A stretch of 8,322 bases of DNA. Source: a candidate division WWE3 bacterium (GTDB lineage: Bacteria > Patescibacteriota > WWE3 > UBA101185 > UBA10185). The stretch lies in contig JAGQNX010000089.1 of the NCBI GenBank assembly GCA_020427865.1, positions 1 to 8,322 on the forward strand, given 5' to 3'. Positions 6,645 through 8,322 of the stretch are shown piece after piece (position 1 is the stretch's first letter; the number at the start of each line of letters is the position of its first letter). Below the pieces are notes generated by a model, which worked only from the letters and a program-made list of their open reading frames with translations, was not told the origin of the DNA and did no database searches. A program made the position numbers and the translations under genes.

Positions 6645-7733
6645 ATGAAAAATACCCAAAAAGATACAACAGATAAAAATAAACAACTTGCTCTAGAATC
6701 CGCATTAGCACAAATTGAGAAATCTTTTGGAAAAGGTTCCATTATGCGTCTTGGTGAAAAAGGTGAGGTTAAGGATATAGAGGTAGTTCCCACAGGTGCT
6801 ATCGCTTTAGATTTAGCCTTAGGAATAGGCGGTGTGCCTAAAGGTCGTATTGTTGAAATATATGGACCTGAATCATCAGGTAAAACTACACTTGTACAGC
6901 ACATTATTGCTGAGGCACAAAAAGCTGGGGGTACTGCTGCGCTAGTAGATGCTGAGCATGCTTTTGATCCTGTTTATGCTGCTAAGACTGGTGTAAATGT
7001 GGATGAGCTTTTGGTTTCACAACCAGACACAGGAGAACAGGCTTTATCTATAGCAGAGACCTTAATAAGATCAAATGCTGTAGATGTAATTGCTATTGAC
7101 TCGGTGGCTGCACTTGTACCACGTGCTGAAATAGAGGGTGACGTAGGGGATAACCATATTGCTTTGCAAGCTCGTTTAATGAGCCAAGCTCTACGTAGAA
7201 TAACCGGTATCATAAGTAAATCAAATTGTGTGGTTATATTTACTAACCAATTACGTACTAACGTTGGTGTTATGTTTGGTAGTCCAGACACAACTTCGGG
7301 AGGTCGTGCTTTAAAATTTTATGCTTCAGTACGCATGGAGATACGTAGAATTCAGTCATTAAAAAATTCGGATGAAGTTTCTGGTATTAAAGTGCGTGTT
7401 AAAGTTGTTAAAAATAAAATGGCACCTCCATTTAGAGCCGCAGAATTTGATATTATGTTTAGTGAGGGTATAAGCAAAGAAGGTAATCTTTTAGATGTAG
7501 GTGTAGAACTTGGGGTTATAAAAAAGAGTGGTGCTTGGTATGAATATTCAGGTGAAAAACTGGGTCAAGGGCGTGAAGCCTCTAAGCAAACTTTAAAAGA
7601 TGATTCTAAAAAAGCTTTAGCAATTGAAACCGCAATAAGGCAAAAACTAAAAACCGCAGATACTCTTCCGTTAGATGTTGGTATGGAAGCGGATACAGAT
7701 GTTACAGATGTTGAATCAGAAGATAATGAATAA
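6645..7733 (+). CDS. recA: Recombinase RecA
   Basis: RecA forms ATP-dependent filaments on single-stranded DNA, carries out homologous pairing and strand exchange, and in many bacteria triggers LexA cleavage. Visible marks are the N-terminal oligomerisation helix (about 14-30), FGKGSIMRLG (28-37), Walker A GPESSGKTT (74-82), the catalytic glutamate in VDAEHAFDP (Glu104), Walker B VIAIDSVAAL (148-157), and the DNA-binding L2 region from NQLRTNVGVMFG on to TTSGGRALKFYASVR (201-230). KNK at 256-258 matches the filament-interface lysines of other RecA proteins. The C terminus is acidic (about 344-362), as is usual for regulation of DNA binding. At 362 residues it is full length with no intein. 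The ATG gives the expected N terminus. It is divergent from an unknown gene and overlaps recX. Confidence 0.99.
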   Translation: MKNTQKDTTDKNKQLALESALAQIEKSFGKGSIMRLGEKGEVKDIEVVPTGAIALDLALGIGGVPKGRIVEIYGPESSGKTTLVQHIIAEAQKAGGTAALVDAEHAFDPVYAAKTGVNVDELLVSQPDTGEQALSIAETLIRSNAVDVIAIDSVAALVPRAEIEGDVGDNHIALQARLMSQALRRITGIISKSNCVVIFTNQLRTNVGVMFGSPDTTSGGRALKFYASVRMEIRRIQSLKNSDEVSGIKVRVKVVKNKMAPPFRAAEFDIMFSEGISKEGNLLDVGVELGVIKKSGAWYEYSGEKLGQGREASKQTLKDDSKKALAIETAIRQKLKTADTLPLDVGMEADTDVTDVESEDNE

Positions 7734-8226
7734 TTCTCGAGATTCTATTAAATCAAAGTTACTACAATATGCGTATGGGATTTTGGTTTCTAGAGATCTT
7801 CCGTATAAGACTGTACAAGATAAATTGAAGAAAAAGTGTGCAAACTATTCGGATTTGGAATTTTCCGCCGAAGATTTAGTTCAAGAAATAATGTCTGAAT
7901 TAGTTATTGCTAAATACGTTGATGATTTTAGATACGCTACAAGCTTTATTAATTCTAAGTATTCTTCTACCCAGCCTATAGGCATGTCTAAAATAAAGCA
8001 GCAACTAAGGTTAAAAGGAATAAATTCTGACGTAATCTCACAAGCTTTTGATCTTATCGAAGATGCTATACCAAACGATGCCTTGAGATTTTTAATCCAA
8101 AAGCGTACAAAGGGTAAAACATTGGACTATGAACAGAAACAAAAATTATATAAGTATCTTATGTCTCGTGGGTTTTCTTTTTCTGCAATTCAGCGTGAAG
8201 TTGACAGTATTACCTTATTAAAATAG
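7726..8226 (+). CDS. recX: Regulatory protein RecX
   Basis: RecX binds RecA filaments and limits or tunes their activity. This 166-residue all-helical protein shows the repeated three-helix pattern of the family: LLQYAYGILVSRDLPYKTV (13-31), then YVDDFRYATSFINSK (64-78), PIGMSKIKQQLRLKGI (84-99) and, at the end, KYLMSRGFSFSAIQREV (144-160), the RecX-type RGFs..I motif. Length is normal for the family. I chose ATG 7726, which overlaps the recA stop by 8 nt and is preceded by a weak AGAAG. The longer open frame from 7675 would add 17 residues encoded inside recA's acidic tail, which look unrelated to RecX. Overlap with recA supports co-translation and the assignment, since recA-recX pairs are common in bacteria. 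Confidence 0.88.
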   Translation: MNNSRDSIKSKLLQYAYGILVSRDLPYKTVQDKLKKKCANYSDLEFSAEDLVQEIMSELVIAKYVDDFRYATSFINSKYSSTQPIGMSKIKQQLRLKGINSDVISQAFDLIEDAIPNDALRFLIQKRTKGKTLDYEQKQKLYKYLMSRGFSFSAIQREVDSITLLK

Positions 8227-8238
8227 AATAATTCCATT

Positions 8239-8269
8239 ATATTGTAGGTTTTAAAGCAACCTATAATAT
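8239..8269 (+). terminator. Hairpin after recX, candidate terminator
   Basis: ATATTGTAGGTT (8239-8250) pairs with AACCTATAATAT (8258-8269) over 12 bp, with a single G-U pair and a 7-nt loop, 12 nt after the recX stop. The following stretch is only moderately T-rich, not a clean U tract, so termination could be weak or the hairpin could serve as a 3'-end stabiliser. Confidence 0.5.
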
Positions 8270-8282
8270 GTATTTGTTAACT

Positions 8283-8301
8283 TTCATATAAGTTATATGA
8301 A
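8283..8301. repeat. 19-nt palindrome downstream of recX
   Basis: TTCATATAA-G-TTATATGAA is a perfect 9-bp inverted repeat around a single central base. With a one-base centre it is better suited to binding a dimeric protein than to forming an RNA hairpin. A -35-like TTGTTA (8274-8279) lies just before it and a better TTGGCA (8307-8312) just after. It may be an operator for the next gene to the right, which is not in the window. The rest of 8227-8322 is AT-rich and shows no gene. Confidence 0.4.
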
Positions 8302-8322
8302 TTTAATTGGCAATATAAATAT

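Noticed and set aside
6641..6904. Open reading frame on the minus strand inside recA
   Set aside because: It is fully antisense to the conserved N-terminal region of recA, and its translation shows no domain pattern, so it is a shadow of recA codon use.
6974..7291. Second minus-strand open frame inside recA
   Set aside because: It is antisense to the conserved RecA core and has no recognisable protein features or start signal.
7675..7725. Longer recX start inside recA
   Set aside because: It adds 17 residues encoded in another frame of recA's acidic tail. RecX similarity begins after the ATG at 7726.
1..8322. CRISPR array, tRNA or rRNA genes, insertion sequences, attachment sites, defence system
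   Set aside because: No spaced direct repeats, cloverleaf-like segments, transposase motifs or long terminal repeats were seen, and nearly all the sequence is accounted for by housekeeping genes.

Overview
This AT-rich window (by eye about two-thirds A+T) holds eight protein-coding genes packed almost end to end. It has no mobile elements, no CRISPR array and no RNA genes that I can see. Compact housekeeping genes, short versions of SecD and RecJ, very short gaps and a membrane-anchored protein of unknown family together suggest a small-genome bacterium of the Candidate Phyla Radiation (Patescibacteria). A Microgenomates- or Katanobacteria-like lineage is my best impression, but this is not proven by the sequence. 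The standard bacterial code fits: no gene carries an in-frame UGA, which argues against the UGA=Gly lineages (SR1, Gracilibacteria).

Left part (50-5405, + strand): a tight run of five genes. secD and secF encode the SecDF export motor. recJ encodes the single-strand 5'-3' exonuclease. A YbaK-family aminoacyl-tRNA editing protein follows, and then an S11-family D-alanyl-D-alanine carboxypeptidase-like protein. The junctions overlap or are separated by at most 4 nt, so a single transcript is likely. It would mix protein export, wall maturation, DNA repair and translation fidelity. The carboxypeptidase-like protein has its catalytic Ser-x-x-Lys and KTG motifs, but Gly replaces Asn in the usual SxN motif.

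Middle (5411-6523, - strand): one gene for a 370-residue protein with a single N-terminal membrane anchor and a large predicted extracytoplasmic domain. I do not recognise its family. It converges on the carboxypeptidase-like gene with only 5 nt between the stop codons, and it diverges from recA.

Right part (6645-8226, + strand): recA and, overlapping it by 8 nt, recX, which encodes the RecA modulator. The 121-nt region between recA and the unknown gene carries promoter-like elements on both strands. The best -10 candidates end only 6-7 nt before each start codon and neither gene has a Shine-Dalgarno sequence, so leaderless transcripts are possible for both. No canonical LexA box is visible. 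After recX comes a 12-bp hairpin (candidate terminator) and a near-perfect 19-nt palindrome that may belong to control of the next gene, outside the window.

Overall this is a largely ordinary chromosomal housekeeping region. I found no convincing new multi-gene system. The best leads are the unknown anchored protein, the altered SxN motif, and the start signals of recA and its divergent neighbour.
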